A stretch of 64,000 nucleotides of DNA from Amycolatopsis kentuckyensis (GTDB lineage: Bacteria; Actinomycetota; Actinomycetes; Mycobacteriales; Pseudonocardiaceae), in contig NZ_MUMI01000094.1 of the NCBI RefSeq assembly GCF_002155975.1, positions 1 to 64,000 of the forward strand, given 5' to 3'. This document shows, in pieces, positions 34,272-43,415 of this stretch. Position numbers and translations under genes: made by a program. The notes beneath the pieces were generated by a model. The model was not told the DNA's origin and did no database searches. It worked only from the letters and a program-made list of their open reading frames with translations. The stretch's first letter is position 1, and each line of letters starts with the position of its first letter.

Positions 34272-35342
34272 GTGGATTCGAGCTCGCTCAAGGGGCTGCT
34301 CGCCGAACACGCGGAGCTGGAGACCCAGCTGGCGGACCCGGCGGTGCACGCCGACCAGGCGCGCGCCCGCAAGCTCGGCCGCCGCTACGCCGAGCTGAGC
34401 CCGGTGGTGCGGGCCGTCCACGAGCTGGACACCGTCCGCGACGACCTCGCGGCCGCGCGGGAGATGGCTTCGGAGGACGCGGAGTTCGCGGCCGAGGCCG
34501 AGGTGCTGGCCGCGCGGATCCCCGACCTCGAGTCGAAGCTCACCGAGCTGCTGCTCCCGCGCGACCCGTACGACGGCTCCGACGTCGTGATGGAGATCAA
34601 GTCCGGCGAGGGCGGCGAGGAGTCGGCCCTGTTCGCCGGCGACCTGCTGCGGATGTACCTGCGCTACGCCGAGCGCCACGGCTGGAAGGCGGAGGTCCTC
34701 GACTCGGTGGACTCCGACCTGGGCGGCTTCAAGGACGTGACGCTGTCGATCAAGACGAAGTCGGCGGTCGTCGACGGGGTGTGGTCGCGGCTGAAGTTCG
34801 AGGGCGGCGTGCACCGCGTCCAGCGCGTGCCGGCGACCGAGTCCCAGGGGCGCATCCACACGTCGGCGTCCGGCGTGCTGATCTACCCGGAGCCGGAAGA
34901 GGTCGAGGTCGAGATCGACCCGAACGACCTGCGCATCGACGTGTTCCGGTCCTCGGGTCCGGGCGGCCAGAGCGTGAACACCACCGACTCGGCGGTCCGG
35001 ATCACCCACCTGCCGACCGGCATCGTGGTGTCCTGCCAGAACGAGAAGTCCCAGATCCAGAACCGCGCCCGGGCCCTGCAGGTGCTCCAGGCCCGCCTGC
35101 AGGCGATCGCGGAGGAGGAGGCGGCGGCGAAGGCGTCGGACGCCCGCCGTTCGCAGGTCCGCACGGTGGACCGCTCGGAGCGGGTCCGGACGTACAACTT
35201 CCCGGAGAACCGGATCTCGGACCACCGCGTGAACTACAAGGCGTACAACCTGGACCAGGTCCTGGACGGCGACCTGGACGGTGTCCTGGACGCCCTGGCG
35301 ACCGCGGACCGCGAAGAGCGCCTGGCGGCCCAGTCCGGCTGA
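34272..35342 (+). CDS. prfA: peptide chain release factor 1
   Basis: 356 aa class I release factor. GGQ loop in [17 protein letters not shown], the stop-codon-recognition region, and [13 protein letters not shown] are present. It releases peptides at UAA and UAG. GTG at 34272 is chosen on GGAGAGG spacing and family length; the in-frame region upstream overlaps the rpmE terminator. In relatives prmC follows directly, but here 4.7 kb intervene. Confidence 0.95.
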   Translation: MDSSSLKGLLAEHAELETQLADPAVHADQARARKLGRRYAELSPVVRAVHELDTVRDDLAAAREMASEDAEFAAEAEVLAARIPDLESKLTELLLPRDPYDGSDVVMEIKSGEGGEESALFAGDLLRMYLRYAERHGWKAEVLDSVDSDLGGFKDVTLSIKTKSAVVDGVWSRLKFEGGVHRVQRVPATESQGRIHTSASGVLIYPEPEEVEVEIDPNDLRIDVFRSSGPGGQSVNTTDSAVRITHLPTGIVVSCQNEKSQIQNRARALQVLQARLQAIAEEEAAAKASDARRSQVRTVDRSERVRTYNFPENRISDHRVNYKAYNLDQVLDGDLDGVLDALATADREERLAAQSG

Positions 35343-35375
35343 CCGCGAGCCGCGCCTCCCGGCAGCGGCTCGCGG
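35343..35375. terminator. prfA terminator
   Basis: CCGCGAGCCGC and GCGGCTCGCGG form a perfect 11-bp stem directly after the prfA stop. It also serves the convergent secreted-protein gene. Confidence 0.7.
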
Positions 35376-35382
35376 CCGGGCT

Positions 35383-35829
35383 TCAGCCGCAGGCCACGGG
35401 CCCCGCCGAGGCGCGGAACTGGTTCACCGAACCACTGCCGAGGGACAGGCTGCCGGACACGTAGATGCACAGGCCGTCGGTGTGGGTCACCACGACGCCG
35501 CCCGCGTAGGTGGAGAACGTGCCCGAGTCGGTGACCGGCGTGGTCATCTTCTCCGTGCGGATGCTGACCGACATGGAATGCGACCCGGAAGCGTTGTCGT
35601 AGACCTTCGCGCAGTTGGTGCCGCCGTTCGCGCTGGAGTACCAGAGGCGGAGGACGCCCGCCTGTTCCCCGATCGAGTTGCTCAGCAGCTTCGGCAGGCC
35701 GTAGTTGTGGATCTCGGTGCCCGGACAGGTGGCCACCGGCGCGGCGACGGCTTGCGTGGCGGGCACCGCGGTGAACGCGGCGGCCACCACACCGGCGACG
35801 ACGGCGAACCTCTTCGTGAATGACTGCAT
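35383..35829 (-). CDS. small secreted hypothetical protein
   Basis: 148 aa. A signal peptide (KRFAVVAGVVAAAFTAVPATQAVA, cleavage near residue 30) is followed by a beta-rich domain with four cysteines likely in disulphides (ATCPGTEI, GGTNCAKVY, DGLCIYV, GPVACG). Typical of small secreted spore-forming-actinomycete proteins without known function. AGGGAGGCAGCA precedes the ATG. Confidence 0.7.
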   Translation of the reverse strand: MQSFTKRFAVVAGVVAAAFTAVPATQAVAAPVATCPGTEIHNYGLPKLLSNSIGEQAGVLRLWYSSANGGTNCAKVYDNASGSHSMSVSIRTEKMTTPVTDSGTFSTYAGGVVVTHTDGLCIYVSGSLSLGSGSVNQFRASAGPVACG

Positions 35830-35906
35830 TGCTGCCTCCCTCGGGTGCGCGGTCCGGGCTGTTCCCGGGAGCACCGCTGCCACCACGCGCGAGAGGCCCG
35901 CGCGGT

Positions 35907-36296
35907 TTACCCGGTGGCGCCGGCCGGCCGGACCAGCCAGCAGAGGCAGAAGGGGTGCCCGGCCGGGTCGGCGTACACCTGGAAGTCGTCCCCCGAGGTG
36001 GCGCCCGCCGCCGGCTTCAGCACTGTCGCGCCGAGGGCCATGACCTGCTCGTGGGCTTCGGCGAAGTCCTCGACCCACAGGTCGAGGTGGATCTGCTGCC
36101 GAACCGGGCCGTCCGGCCACGTCGGCGGCACGTGGTCCGGCGCGAGCTGCACGCCGATCCGCGGCGCGCCGTCCACCAGCACCATGTGCCAGTCGCCGTC
36201 GTCGTCGACCTCGCCGCCGAGGACACCCGCCCAGAAGCGGCTCTCGGCCGCGAGGTCGGCCGCGTCGAACGTGACCACCTGATGCATGAGCCGCAT
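35907..36296 (-). CDS. VOC family (glyoxalase/bleomycin-resistance-like) protein
   Basis: 129 aa with paired beta-alpha-beta-beta-beta modules: MHQVVTFDAADLAAESRFWAGVLGG at the start and QIHLDLWVEDFAEAHE, VYADPAGHPFCL at the end. It belongs to the glyoxalase-like DUF4232/VOC group whose members bind small molecules or metals. The substrate is unknown. Its ATG at 36296 lies 11 bp after the glycosyltransferase stop, so it may be co-transcribed. Confidence 0.8.
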   Translation of the reverse strand: MRLMHQVVTFDAADLAAESRFWAGVLGGEVDDDGDWHMVLVDGAPRIGVQLAPDHVPPTWPDGPVRQQIHLDLWVEDFAEAHEQVMALGATVLKPAAGATSGDDFQVYADPAGHPFCLCWLVRPAGATG

Positions 36297-36307
36297 TGCG
36301 GGACCCC

Positions 36308-37573
36308 TCAGCCGGACCAGAAACCCGTGATGAAGCGCAGGTAGATCATCCCGCAGACCAGCGCGTTCGCGTACAGGACGACGTGCACCGCGCCGCGCAG
36401 CTGCGGGCGGCGCTCGCCGAACAGGACCAGCGCCACGTACATCACCAGGCACGGCAGCAGGTAGCGGTGCACCGACACCACGTTGTTGTTCATCGTCAGC
36501 ATCACGATCGACGCGAACCCGAACAGCGCCAGCGGGATGCCCTTCGCGCGCAACGCCACCAGGACGTACACCGAGGACACGAACAGCAGCGCCAGGCCGA
36601 TCATCGGCAGCACGTGGCTCATCAGCGTCCACGCGTCCATCTTGGTGTCGCCGAGCAGCGCGTGGCCGGTGATCTTGGCTTCGCGCCAGATCGTTTCGAG
36701 GATGTTCGGGTTGAACTTGTGGTACGACCACTCCCGCACGCCCTTGAGCGCGTTGAAACTGCCGAAGAAGTCCCCGGTCTGGATCCGCATGGCGACCATC
36801 ACGGCGCCGAGGCCGGCGAACGCCGCCGGGAACCACAGCAGGTGCCACGACAGCAGGCCGCGCAACTTCCAGTCCTTCGACCGCCAGAACTCCAGGAAGC
36901 ACAGGCCGACGAAGACCGCCGCGGTGATGCGGGAGGCCGTCAGCGGGACGAGCGTCAGGCCCATCCAGAGCCATTGGCGGCGCAGCGCGAACAGGTAGGA
37001 CCAGAAGCCCAGCGCGCAGAACACCGCCTCGCTGTAGAACGAGTGCAGGAAGAACGCGGCGGGCGCGGTGAGGAAGGCCGCGACGACCAGCCACGGGGCC
37101 CGCTCGCCGTCGAAGAAGTGGCGGCCGATCTTCAGCAGCGCGACCGCGGCGAGCCAGGTGGCCACCAGGTTGACCAGGAACCCGGCGGCCAGCAGGCCGA
37201 GCGTGCCGAAGCTGGCCGTCTGCACCAGCCAGACCAGCAGCGGGAACACCGGGTAGAACGCCCGCGTCGGGGCGTAGCTGCCGGTGTAGGCGTGCATGGC
37301 GATCTCGCCGTAGTTGCCGGCGTCCCAGCGGTAGGTGTGGGCGAGCAGGCTCATCGTCGAGCCGATGCCGGTCTTCGGGATGCCCTCGTCGACCGGGCTG
37401 GACGGCGCGAACAGGTACGCCAGGGCGATCAGCACCACGTTCCAGGCCAGCACCACGGCGAAGACGCGCGCGTAGTCACCGTTCAGCCAGGCCCAGCGGC
37501 CGGCACGAGCCGCCTCGGGGTGTTCCGGCTCGGCCTGGCCGGTGACCCGGGAGGGGACGGCCGTGCTAGTCAT
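36308..37573 (-). CDS. GT-C membrane mannosyltransferase (PIG-V-like)
   Basis: 421 aa with about nine transmembrane helices. The first external loop carries HTYRWDAGNYGEIAMHAYT, the W-D motif of PIG-V-like GT-C enzymes, followed by RAFYPVFPLLVW. It would transfer a sugar from a polyprenyl-phosphate donor to a cell-envelope acceptor outside the membrane. It overlaps the upstream gtrA by eight bases and forms a cassette with the GT2 donor synthase. Confidence 0.82.
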   Translation of the reverse strand: MTSTAVPSRVTGQAEPEHPEAARAGRWAWLNGDYARVFAVVLAWNVVLIALAYLFAPSSPVDEGIPKTGIGSTMSLLAHTYRWDAGNYGEIAMHAYTGSYAPTRAFYPVFPLLVWLVQTASFGTLGLLAAGFLVNLVATWLAAVALLKIGRHFFDGERAPWLVVAAFLTAPAAFFLHSFYSEAVFCALGFWSYLFALRRQWLWMGLTLVPLTASRITAAVFVGLCFLEFWRSKDWKLRGLLSWHLLWFPAAFAGLGAVMVAMRIQTGDFFGSFNALKGVREWSYHKFNPNILETIWREAKITGHALLGDTKMDAWTLMSHVLPMIGLALLFVSSVYVLVALRAKGIPLALFGFASIVMLTMNNNVVSVHRYLLPCLVMYVALVLFGERRPQLRGAVHVVLYANALVCGMIYLRFITGFWSG

Positions 37574-37997
37574 GCGTGACCTCCGCGACCGGCGTCTCGG
37601 CCGCCGCGGGCCGGTGCCGGAAGACGACCTTGTGGTAGAGCACGTAGTTCCAGACCAGGCCGACCACGATCCCGGCGCCCTTGGGGACCAGCAGGTTCAC
37701 CCCGGGGAAGGCGCTGGTGACCGCGAAGATGATCGCCGCCTGCACGACCCACAGCCCGAACGCGGTGACGCCGAAGAACAGCAGCGCCTGGCGGCGGACG
37801 TCGCCGTCCTTGGCGCGGAACGTGAAGTTCCGGTTGAGGGTGAAACTGAGCAGCATGCCCGTGGTCGTCGAGATGAAGTTCGCGACGAACAGCGGGACGC
37901 CCAGCGTCACCAGCAGCGCGTAGCCGAGGGCGTCGACGAGGGTGTTCGCGATGCCGACCGCCCCGAAGCGCAGCTGGGTCGCCGAGATCAGCTTCAC
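37566..37997 (-). CDS. GtrA family membrane protein (lipid-linked sugar flippase)
   Basis: 143 aa with four transmembrane helices and the GtrA pattern RFGAVGIANTLVDALGYALLV near the N-terminus and TLNRNFTFR before helix 3. GtrA proteins are thought to flip polyprenyl-phosphate sugars made by GT2 partners. It overlaps the GT2 gene by four bases and the GT-C gene by eight. Confidence 0.85.
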   Translation of the reverse strand: MKLISATQLRFGAVGIANTLVDALGYALLVTLGVPLFVANFISTTTGMLLSFTLNRNFTFRAKDGDVRRQALLFFGVTAFGLWVVQAAIIFAVTSAFPGVNLLVPKGAGIVVGLVWNYVLYHKVVFRHRPAAAETPVAEVTHD

Positions 37998-38998
37998 CGG
38001 GCGCCTCTTCCCGCGTCGGCGCCCTCACGGGCCTCCGACGGCGCCGCCGGGCCCGTGCGCACCGACGCGACGCCGTAGAGCGGCCGGTTCTGCACCTGGG
38101 AGTACGTGCGGCCGATGTAGCTGCCGAGCACGCCGAGCATGATGATCTGGATCCCGCCGAGGAAGAACATCGCGATCCCGAGGAACGCCCAGCCGGGCAC
38201 CGCGGTCTCCGGCGCGAACAGCTTGACGCCGCCGACGTAGAGGACCCCGACGAAGCTCAGGAACGAGATCAGGTAGCCCATGCGCGTGATCATCCGCAGC
38301 GGCGTCACCGAGAAGCCGAGGATGCCGTCGGCGGCGAAGCGCAGCATCTTGCGCAGCGGGTAGCCCGTGACGCCGGCGTGCCGCTTGTCGCGGTCGAACA
38401 GCACGGCCGTCTGCTTGAAGCCGATGTAGCTGACCAGCCCGCGCAGGAAGCGGTCGCGCTCGCGGTACTTGCGCAGCTCGTCGACCACCTTGCGGTCGAT
38501 CAGCCGGAAGTCGCCGGTGTTCTTCGGGATGTCGACCGCGGCCATCTTCCGCAGGAACCAGTAGAACCCGCCGGCGGTGAGCTTCTTGAACGCCGAGTCC
38601 TGGCGCGAGCGGCGCTGCGCGTAGACGACGTCGTAGCCCTCTTCCCACTTCTCGATCAGCTCGAGCGCCACCCGCGGCGGGTCCTGCATGTCGCTGTCCA
38701 TGATGACGACGGCGTCCGCGTCGACCAGGTCCAGCCCGGCGGTGACGGCCATCTGGTGGCCGAAGTTGCGGGACAGCTCGACGACCGTGACCCGCTCGTC
38801 GCGGGCGCTGAGCTCGGTGAGCTTGGCCAGCGAGCCGTCCCGGCTGCCGTCGTCGACGTACAGGAAGCTGAAGTCGTACTTGCCGGCGAGGGGCGCGGTC
38901 ACCTCGTCCACCGTCTTGTGCAGCAGGTCGATGTTCTCTTCCTCGTTGTAGATCGGGAAGATGAACGCCACCCGGCGGGTGATCGGCTCTGTGGGCAC
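37994..38998 (-). CDS. GT2 polyprenyl-phosphate glycosyltransferase (GtrB/DPMS-like)
   Basis: 334 aa. GT-A domain with FIFPIYNEEENI, VDDGSRDGS and the DxD-like MDSDMQDPP, then two C-terminal membrane helices (residues about 230-300), the GtrB/DPM synthase layout. It should attach hexose from an NDP-sugar to polyprenyl phosphate on the cytoplasmic face for GtrA and the GT-C enzyme. First gene of the three-gene cassette; ATG at 38998. Confidence 0.88.
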   Translation of the reverse strand: MPTEPITRRVAFIFPIYNEEENIDLLHKTVDEVTAPLAGKYDFSFLYVDDGSRDGSLAKLTELSARDERVTVVELSRNFGHQMAVTAGLDLVDADAVVIMDSDMQDPPRVALELIEKWEEGYDVVYAQRRSRQDSAFKKLTAGGFYWFLRKMAAVDIPKNTGDFRLIDRKVVDELRKYRERDRFLRGLVSYIGFKQTAVLFDRDKRHAGVTGYPLRKMLRFAADGILGFSVTPLRMITRMGYLISFLSFVGVLYVGGVKLFAPETAVPGWAFLGIAMFFLGGIQIIMLGVLGSYIGRTYSQVQNRPLYGVASVRTGPAAPSEAREGADAGRGAR

Positions 38999-39119
38999 TG
39001 CGGGGCTCCCCGGAGTTTCGGTGCGGAACGGTTCGGGCGGCGCCGTCGAGCAGGCGAATCCCCGACCCGGTGCCCTGCATCCTAGGAGATCGGGACGACC
39101 GTCACGTCAGGACCCGGGG

Positions 39120-39908
39120 TCAGCCCGCCGCGTCCGCCAGCCCGGCCATCCGGCTCTCGGTGCCCTCGTGGCCGCCGAAGTGGACGACCACGGCGTCGGC
39201 CCCCGCGTCCCGGTAGGCGCGGACGTCGGCGGCGGTCGTCCGGGCGTCCTCCCGCCACTGCGCCCGCGCCGCCGCCCGGACCGGTCGCCCGCCGGCCAGC
39301 CGCCGCAGGGCCGTGACCCGCTCGCCGAACTCGGCGGGGGACAGGCCGGCGCTCTGCCAGGTCGTGCCGATCCGGGCGGCACGCCGCAGCGCGGCCGCCG
39401 AGTTGCCGCCGACGGTGATCGGCACCGGGCCCACCGGCCGGGGAGCGAAGTACCCGCCGCCGGGCCCGCGGCCGGTGCGGAACAGCTCGGCGAGCAGGTC
39501 GAGGGTGGCGTCGGTCCGCCGGCCCCGGGTGCCGAAGTCGGCGCCGACCTCGGCGAACTCCGGCTCGTTCCAGCCGGTGCCGACGCCGAGGTCGAACCGG
39601 TGGCCGGTCAGCCGGTCGAGCGTCGCGACCTGCTTGGCCAGCGCGAACGGCTCCCGCAGCGGCACGATCAGCACCGACGTCCCGAGCCGGATCCGGCTGG
39701 TCCGCGCGGCGATGTGCGCGAGGGTGACCAGCGGCTCGTACACCCCGCCGAACACCTCGCCGTAGGGGCTGGGCGGCAGCAGGTGGTCGGGCAGCCAGGC
39801 GGCGCGGTAGCCGAGGTCTTCGGCGACCCGGGCCAGCTCGGCGGGCCGGGCGGGGTCGAGGTCCGGCTGCTCGTTCGGCAGCACGGCTTCCAGGAAATCT
39901 CCGGTCAT
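39120..39908 (-). CDS. F420-dependent LLM-class oxidoreductase
   Basis: 262 aa. Luciferase-like TIM barrel: AEDLGYRAAWLPDHLL, TLAHIAARTSRIRLGTSVLI, ATLDRLTGHRFDLGVGTGWN and PVPITVGGNSAAALRRAAR, the TIGR03619-type F420 group. It transfers hydride with coenzyme F420 on an unknown substrate. The ATG at 39908 is preferred over 39926 because a -10 TAACGT lies seven bases before it. The promoter is of MerR type. Confidence 0.85.
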   Translation of the reverse strand: MTGDFLEAVLPNEQPDLDPARPAELARVAEDLGYRAAWLPDHLLPPSPYGEVFGGVYEPLVTLAHIAARTSRIRLGTSVLIVPLREPFALAKQVATLDRLTGHRFDLGVGTGWNEPEFAEVGADFGTRGRRTDATLDLLAELFRTGRGPGGGYFAPRPVGPVPITVGGNSAAALRRAARIGTTWQSAGLSPAEFGERVTALRRLAGGRPVRAAARAQWREDARTTAADVRAYRDAGADAVVVHFGGHEGTESRMAGLADAAG

Positions 39909-39915
39909 GCCGCCG

Positions 39916-39947
39916 ACGTTAGACATTCACATCGGTGTGAAGGTCAA
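39916..39947 (-). promoter_or_regulatory. MerR-type promoter with 20-bp spacer and dyad
   Basis: On the minus strand TTGACC (39947-39942) and TAACGT (39921-39916) are separated by 20 bp, and the spacer contains the dyad TTCACACCGATGTGAA (39941-39926). An over-long spacer carrying a dyad is the hallmark of MerR-family activated promoters. No merR gene is in the window. Confidence 0.6.
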
Positions 39948-40091
39948 GCCCGGGCGGCCGCGTCCGGCTCGGGGTAGTTGTCGGCCAAACCGTGACGGTG
40001 CCTCGATACGCTGGACGCCGAAGGACCGGCGCGTGTCCTCACGGGGGAGTTCCGCCTGGTGTGCCAGGCTCGACGAGGTGAAGGACGACGA

Positions 40092-40958
40092 GTGAATCGG
40101 CAGCCGCTGCGCCTGGCCATCATCGAGGCCACCCGGATTCTCGAGCGCGCGGGCGTCGCCTCGCCGCGGTTCGACGCCGAGGTGATCGCCGCGCACGTGC
40201 TCGGGGTCGAACGCGGCCGGCTGCCGATGGTGCCGCTGGTCGACCCGCCGGTCATCGAGGCCATCGGCCAGCTCGTCCAGCAGCGCGCCAAGCGCATCCC
40301 GCTCCAGTACCTGACCGGCTGGGCCGCGCTCGGCGACATCACGGTCGCGGTCGGTGCCGGGGTGTTCGTCCCGCGGCCGGAGACCGAGCTGCTGCTCGAG
40401 TGGGGGGTCAAGTTCCTGCAGGGCCGGGAGTTCCCGGTGGTGGTGGACCTGTGCACGGGCTCCGGCGCGCTGGCCCTGGCGGTGGCCCACGCCCGCCCGG
40501 ACGCGGTGGTCTACGCGGTGGACATCGACCCACAGGCCCTGGCCTGGGCCCGCCACAACGCCGACGTCCACGCCGACGCGGGCAACACCCCCATCCGCCT
40601 GTATTCGGGCGACATCGGCGACCCGACGATGTTCGCCGAGCTCGACGGCCTGGTCGACCTGGTGCTCTGCAACCCGCCGTACGTCCCGGAGGGCACGCCG
40701 GTGCCGCCGGAGGTCGCGGAGCACGACCCGCCGCGCGCGGTGTTCGCGGAGGAGAGCGGCCTGGCGGTGATCCGCCACGCGATCGCGGCGGGCGCCCGCC
40801 TGCTGCGCCCGGGCGGCGGCCTGGCGATCGAGCACGACGACACGCACGGTTCGGCGGTTCCGGCCCTGGTCCGGGCCCGCCGGGTGCTGACGGGCGTCGA
40901 GGGCCACGCGGACCTGACCGGCCGGGCGCGGTTCGTCACCGCCCGCCGGCTGGGCTGA
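40092..40958 (+). CDS. prmC: release factor glutamine methyltransferase
   Basis: 288 aa. N-terminal helical domain, then a SAM Rossmann domain with DLCTGSGALALAVA and the catalytic CNPPYVPEG. It methylates the Gln of the GGQ loop in RF1/RF2. The usual neighbour prfA is 4.7 kb upstream here. GTG at 40092 follows AAGGACGACGA. Confidence 0.93.
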   Translation: MNRQPLRLAIIEATRILERAGVASPRFDAEVIAAHVLGVERGRLPMVPLVDPPVIEAIGQLVQQRAKRIPLQYLTGWAALGDITVAVGAGVFVPRPETELLLEWGVKFLQGREFPVVVDLCTGSGALALAVAHARPDAVVYAVDIDPQALAWARHNADVHADAGNTPIRLYSGDIGDPTMFAELDGLVDLVLCNPPYVPEGTPVPPEVAEHDPPRAVFAEESGLAVIRHAIAAGARLLRPGGGLAIEHDDTHGSAVPALVRARRVLTGVEGHADLTGRARFVTARRLG

Positions 40959-40961
40959 GCC

Positions 40962-41123
40962 GTGGCGGGGGACCTCGTCGTCGACCCGCCGGGGAAAGCG
41001 GACCTGGAGTTCCTGGACCGGCCGCCGAGCCGCGGGTCGCTGAGGCGGGTCGTCGGCTTCGTCGCCGACGAGGTCGAGGACCCGGCACTGGCTGCCGACC
41101 TGCGGGAGTTCGTGGCCGGCTGA
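40962..41123 (+). CDS. small hypothetical protein after prmC
   Basis: 53 codons from GTG, three bases after prmC: AGDLVVDPPGKADLEFLDR then RRVVGFVADEVEDPALAADL. It is acidic and protein-like with good third-base GC but has no clear ribosome site; coupling to prmC is possible. It may also be chance. No family recognised. Confidence 0.35.
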   Translation: MAGDLVVDPPGKADLEFLDRPPSRGSLRRVVGFVADEVEDPALAADLREFVAG

Positions 41124-41154
41124 CGGCTGATGGCGCAGCCGGAAGCGAGCCGGC

Positions 41155-41191
41155 GGGGGCGCCCCCCGTCTTCCACGCTACCGGCGGCCAC
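41155..41191. repeat. 37-bp inverted repeat, left copy
   Basis: The reverse complement of this stretch matches 43380-43415 at 33 of 37 positions, including a GGGGGCGCCCCC palindrome and a TTCCACG-TACCGGCG core. The two copies flank the metalloprotease gene in opposite orientation. Confidence 0.65.
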
Positions 41192-41255
41192 CGACAGTTC
41201 CGGGCAGCCCGGAGGGGCGCGGACCAGGTTGTCCACAACCCCTCCGGGCCACTCG

Positions 41256-43229
41256 CTAGAAGCCGAACGCCGTGCAGCTGGCCGTCGCGGTCTTCGACGG
41301 GTCGCTCACCGATGTCGCCGTCAGCTTCACCCGCGCCGCCAGGTCGCCGCCCTGGCCGCGCTTCGCGTACGCCGGGACCTTCACGTGGCCGCCGAACTTC
41401 GCCGTCGCCAGCTCGTTCGGCAGCCTGACCTCCCAGCCCTTCGCGTCCGTCGACACGCTCAGCCGGTAGGTGTCGCTGTCGTACGGGGCTTTCGCGCCGC
41501 GCGCCGCGCCCGTGTTGAGCAGGCCGAAGTCGCACGTCGCCAGGCCGCCGCGGGCGATGGCCGGCAGGGCCGGGGTCAGGGCCGCCCCGCGGGCCTGGCT
41601 GCCCGAGCCGTCCAGGGACGCCACCGTCACCGAGTACGACAGGATCCCGCGGCGGTCGCGGGCCAGGTCCGTGATCAGGAACCGCAGCCGGTTGGCCTCG
41701 TCGGTGTACTCGTACGGGCTCGCCGCTTCGGTGCCCGCCTTGAACAGGGCGTCGTTGAGCTGGCGGTAGTCACCGATGGTGATCTTGACCGGCGTGCCGT
41801 CCGGCTTCGTGTAGTCGGTGATGCCGATGTCCTGCGGGTTGGCGTCGATCACCCAGTCGAAGGGGGCGTTGTCCTTGTTCTTCGTCTTCGTGATCAGCAC
41901 GCCGGAGTCGGGCGTGAAGGAGTCCGCGCCCATCCGGTCGACGACCTCGAGGGTGTAATTGTCGTAGCCGCCGCCGTCGCAGAACGGGTCGGTCGCCCGG
42001 TCGCACTTCGGTGCCTTGTCACCGCCGGTGAGCTTGATGTTCAGGCCGGTGAACGCGCCGGGCTGCGCTTCGGTCTCGCGGGCCGTCAGCCGGGCCGTGA
42101 CCGGGCCGGTCTTCGCCAGTTCGTCGCGGTCGAGCTGGAGCACGTCCGCCGGGTCGACGATGCCGAGCTTCAGCTTGTTGCGCAGCTGGTGCTGGGCGCC
42201 CATCGAACTGCCCTGCGTCGCCGGGATCTGCCAGCGGGTGTGCGGGCCGCCGGGCCCGTTGAACGTGCCGCGCGACAGCATGTCCCACGGCCCGCTGTAG
42301 CTGCGGGACGGCGGGACGCCGAACGGGTTGTTGTAGTTGTCGCCGATGCCCAGGATGTGGCTGAACTCGTGGGCGTAGGTCGACTGGCCCGAGCTCTCGG
42401 CCTGCACCGAGCTGCCGTTCTGGGCGTTCGGCCAGATGCTGGCCGCCGACGCCCACGACGTCCACGGCACGTACCGGGTGGCCGCGTAGTTGGGCAGGTC
42501 GTGGTTGGGTGGCCCGAAGCTGTCGGGCACGTTCTCCTTGGTGCCGAACTTCATTTCGCCGAACTCCTGCCAGGTCGAGCTTTCGTCCTGGCCGGCGGAG
42601 AGGTAGAAGACGAAGTCGAACTGGTTCGCGGTGTCGCCGACCTCGGCGCGCCAGGCGTCCCCGGCGTCCTTGCGGATGTCACGGGCGCAGTTCGCGCCGG
42701 GCGGGCAGGCGCTCGGCTGGAACTCCATGCCGTACTCGTAGGACTTCCCGGGCATCCGGTACGGCCCGAACGCGGTCAGCTGCACGCCGAACCGGCCGCC
42801 GGAGTCCTCCATCCAGTACTCGTTGATGGTGTGGCCGTTGTTGAGGGCTTCGGGTTTGTTGAGGAAGTCCTGGTAGTACCGGGCGACATCGGCCCGCGGG
42901 ATGTTCGCGGCGGTGGGCGCGGGGTTGCCGAACACGGTCGAGTTCGCCGGCTTCGTGACGACGAAGTCCTGATCCGGGTAGTCGGCGAGGACGACGGCGC
43001 CCTTGAAGGTGCGCTGGGTGGGTTTCAGGGTGGGGTCGGCCCAGTTGGTACCGGGGACCTTGCGGTAGTCGGACCAGGTCATGTGGTCCTGGTTCTCCCA
43101 GCGCGCGGCATCGATCGGGGCGGGCCAGCCACGGGTGAGCGGCTCCGCCGACGCGGTCCCGGCACCGAGCCCGGACAGAACGGCAACGGCGGCGAGCAGG
43201 GCGAGCGCTTTCGGGGTTCTGGGGCGCAT
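41256..43229 (-). CDS. secreted M6 family metalloprotease
   Basis: 657 aa. Signal peptide (KALALLAAVAVLSGLGAGTASA) and an immune-inhibitor-A-like M6 domain with the zinc site YAHEFSHILGIGDNY (HExxH variant HEFSH) and a Ser/Pro-Gly WDMLSRGTFNGPGGPH Met-turn region. A C-terminal beta domain of the NEW3 type (ARGGLATCDFGLLN...) follows. It is an exported protease of broad or unknown specificity. ATG at 43229 follows AAGGAGCCGCAC. It interrupts the usual prmC-sua5 neighbourhood and is flanked by inverted repeats. Confidence 0.88.
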   Translation of the reverse strand: MRPRTPKALALLAAVAVLSGLGAGTASAEPLTRGWPAPIDAARWENQDHMTWSDYRKVPGTNWADPTLKPTQRTFKGAVVLADYPDQDFVVTKPANSTVFGNPAPTAANIPRADVARYYQDFLNKPEALNNGHTINEYWMEDSGGRFGVQLTAFGPYRMPGKSYEYGMEFQPSACPPGANCARDIRKDAGDAWRAEVGDTANQFDFVFYLSAGQDESSTWQEFGEMKFGTKENVPDSFGPPNHDLPNYAATRYVPWTSWASAASIWPNAQNGSSVQAESSGQSTYAHEFSHILGIGDNYNNPFGVPPSRSYSGPWDMLSRGTFNGPGGPHTRWQIPATQGSSMGAQHQLRNKLKLGIVDPADVLQLDRDELAKTGPVTARLTARETEAQPGAFTGLNIKLTGGDKAPKCDRATDPFCDGGGYDNYTLEVVDRMGADSFTPDSGVLITKTKNKDNAPFDWVIDANPQDIGITDYTKPDGTPVKITIGDYRQLNDALFKAGTEAASPYEYTDEANRLRFLITDLARDRRGILSYSVTVASLDGSGSQARGAALTPALPAIARGGLATCDFGLLNTGAARGAKAPYDSDTYRLSVSTDAKGWEVRLPNELATAKFGGHVKVPAYAKRGQGGDLAARVKLTATSVSDPSKTATASCTAFGF

Positions 43230-43379
43230 GTGCGGCTCCTTCACTGGGAACCCACGGGGGTGGTGGTTCCCGAAGATCGACCGTATTGAGCCCCGCTGTC
43301 GCGGTTCTGCCTCGCGGCGAGGTTTACCCGCTTGCCCCACGACGAAAGTCTGGCCGGTTGTCACCCCCGCGGCGGGCGT

Positions 43380-43415
43380 GTGGTCGCCGGTAACGTGGAA
43401 AACGGGGGCGCCCCC
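43380..43415. repeat. 36-bp inverted repeat, right copy
   Basis: Partner of 41155-41191 (see there). The rest of the 43230-43651 gap shows no convincing gene; it holds the divergent promoters for the protease and the sua5-like gene. Confidence 0.65.
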
